Source: Akkermansiaceae bacterium
Lineage (GTDB): Bacteria > Verrucomicrobiota > Verrucomicrobiia > Verrucomicrobiales > Akkermansiaceae
Reading direction: 5' to 3'
Length of the DNA: 8,018 nt
Assembly (NCBI GenBank): GCA_025457805.1
Contig: JALOTR010000288.1
Location: 1 to 8,018, forward strand
Numbering within the stretch: position 1 is the stretch's first letter; each line of letters starts with the position of its first letter. Made by a program: the position numbers and the translations under genes. Shown piece by piece: positions 7,148 through 8,018 of the stretch. The notes beneath the pieces were generated by a model. The model was given only the letters and a program-made list of their open reading frames with translations, searched no databases and was not told where the DNA came from.

Positions 7148-7612
7148 ATGATGGACCGACTCGATATTCTTGGTCGCCCCGACATTGAGCGACTCGTAAA
7201 CGCCTTCTACACCAAAGTCCGCGCCGACGAGCCGCTAGGGCATGTATTTGATGGGATCGCGAAGGTGAATTGGGAAACTCACTTGCCCAAACTCTATAAC
7301 TTCTGGGACACGGTGTTGTTTCGCGCTGGAACCTTTCGAGGGAATCCGATTGCCGCACACATGAAACTCATCGAGCATGCGGACTTGAGTTGGCCGATGT
7401 TTGAACGCTGGCTGGTGCTGTTTCGTTCTACCGTGGATGAGTTGTTTGCTGGTGAAAACGCAGGCCACATCATTCGATGTGCCGAGGACATGGCGCAGGT
7501 GATCCATTCGAAAATCCACGCCATTCCCAATCCTCGATTTAATCCCGAGCGATTGACGCCCGAGCAAAAAGCCCGCTACGCCAGTTACCGCGAATCCCCG
7601 CAAGAACCATGA
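7148..7612 (+). CDS. Group III truncated hemoglobin
   Basis: A 154-residue truncated globin with group III features: FYTKVRADEPLG in the B helix region (Tyr21 as candidate B10), NWETHLPKLYNFWDTVLF with His45 as candidate distal E7, and GNPIAAHMKL with His71 as candidate proximal F8. The 26-residue spacing from His45 to His71 equals that in Campylobacter jejuni Ctb. FERWLVLF supplies Trp88 as the likely G8 Trp. Group III globins are linked to NO and reactive nitrogen handling and to oxygen management. The gene begins 4 nt after nirJ with a doubled ATG (7148 and 7151; either may be used) and its TGA overlaps the nnrS ATG, so all three genes are translationally coupled. The C-terminal 20-odd residues (after about 130) extend past the globin fold and look disordered. 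No Shine-Dalgarno sequence is apparent. Confidence 0.92.
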   Translation: MMDRLDILGRPDIERLVNAFYTKVRADEPLGHVFDGIAKVNWETHLPKLYNFWDTVLFRAGTFRGNPIAAHMKLIEHADLSWPMFERWLVLFRSTVDELFAGENAGHIIRCAEDMAQVIHSKIHAIPNPRFNPERLTPEQKARYASYRESPQEP

Positions 7613-8018
7613 GCTTCCCAGCCTGTCGCCACGCAAAACGCAAGCCCCGGAAATTTTCCAATCCGCTGATATGGCTTGGCAGTGAGCCTTATCGGATCTT
7701 TTTCCTGAGCGGGATTTTGTTCAGCATCGCTGGCGTGTTGATGTGGCCGCTTTTTTACAAGGGACACATGACATTCTATCCGGGAGTCAGCCATGCGCGG
7801 GTGATGATTCAGGCCTTCGCCGGTGCTTTTGTCGTGGGGTTTCTGGGAACCGCAGGACCGAGGATCCTGAGTGCTCCCCGCCTGAAACCTTGGGAACTGC
7901 TGCCATTGTTTCTCCTGCATTTGGCCAGCGGGATTTTCCATCTGCGTGGGGTCACGGTCTGGGGTGACCGCTTGTTTCTCACGCTGCTTCTCGGATTCTC
8001 CGCTGCACTTGGAGTCCG
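7609..8018 (+). CDS. nnrS: NnrS family membrane protein (3'-partial)
   Basis: An open frame from the ATG at 7609-7611 that runs off the window, giving 136 codons. The ATG overlaps the globin TGA (ATGA at 7609-7612). After a basic N-terminus (about 1-20) the family motif SEPYRIFF appears at 25-32, followed by membrane segments at about 30-49, 64-84 and 94-112 and the start of another near 121. The second contains the characteristic HARVMIQAFAGAFVVGFLGTA block and is followed by PR and the WELLPL block, both typical of NnrS. NnrS is a heme- and copper-containing inner-membrane protein that protects against nitrosative stress, reported to limit dinitrosyl-iron complex formation. A full family member has about 12 membrane segments and roughly 400 residues, so about two thirds lies beyond the window. 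Its place behind nirJ and the globin suggests shared expression. Confidence 0.92.
   Translation, partial: MSFPACRHAKRKPRKFSNPLIWLGSEPYRIFFLSGILFSIAGVLMWPLFYKGHMTFYPGVSHARVMIQAFAGAFVVGFLGTAGPRILSAPRLKPWELLPLFLLHLASGIFHLRGVTVWGDRLFLTLLLGFSAALGV

Overview
The window comes from a GC-rich bacterial chromosome, probably a Gram-negative. The periplasmic adaptor of the ABC exporter implies an inner membrane facing a periplasm. Few genes have a clear Shine-Dalgarno sequence, and the protein flavour (YifB/ComM, an Rrf2 regulator ending in a CPLH motif, a CCQGG-type Ric) makes me suspect Verrucomicrobiota or a related PVC lineage. That placement is an impression, not a demonstrated assignment. No mobile element, CRISPR array, tRNA or rRNA is visible.

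Layout: (1) 1-1170, plus: the 3' part of a ComM/YifB-type AAA+ ATPase, cut by the window start. (2) 4372-1306, minus: a three-gene tripartite-type ABC exporter operon (HlyD-like adaptor, FtsX/MacB/DevC-like permease, LolD/DevA-like ATPase). Both junctions are 4-bp ATGA overlaps, and a small hairpin follows the last stop. (3) 4547-5002, plus: an Rrf2-family Fe-S regulator divergent from the exporter. (4) 5800-5075, minus: a Ric/YtfE/ScdA di-iron iron-sulfur-repair protein, convergent with the regulator across a hairpin at 5025-5052. (5) 5926 to the window end, plus: a tightly packed operon of a NirJ-type radical SAM enzyme, a group III truncated globin and NnrS. NnrS runs off the window.

How it fits together: Ric, truncated globin and NnrS are all associated with nitric oxide or nitrosative stress, and NirJ belongs to heme d1/alternative heme tetrapyrrole chemistry. 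The Rrf2 protein has Cys105, Cys112, Cys118 and His121, which suggests an Fe-S sensor of the NsrR/IscR kind. The main finding is a near-identical AT-rich element (26 of 31 positions) in both divergent promoter regions: 4510-4540 (exporter/rrf2) and 5832-5862 (ric/nirJ-globin-nnrS). The simplest reading is that the regulator controls itself and four transcription units through one operator type, which would make the unassigned ABC exporter part of an NO/heme regulon. The operator role and the exporter substrate are inference.
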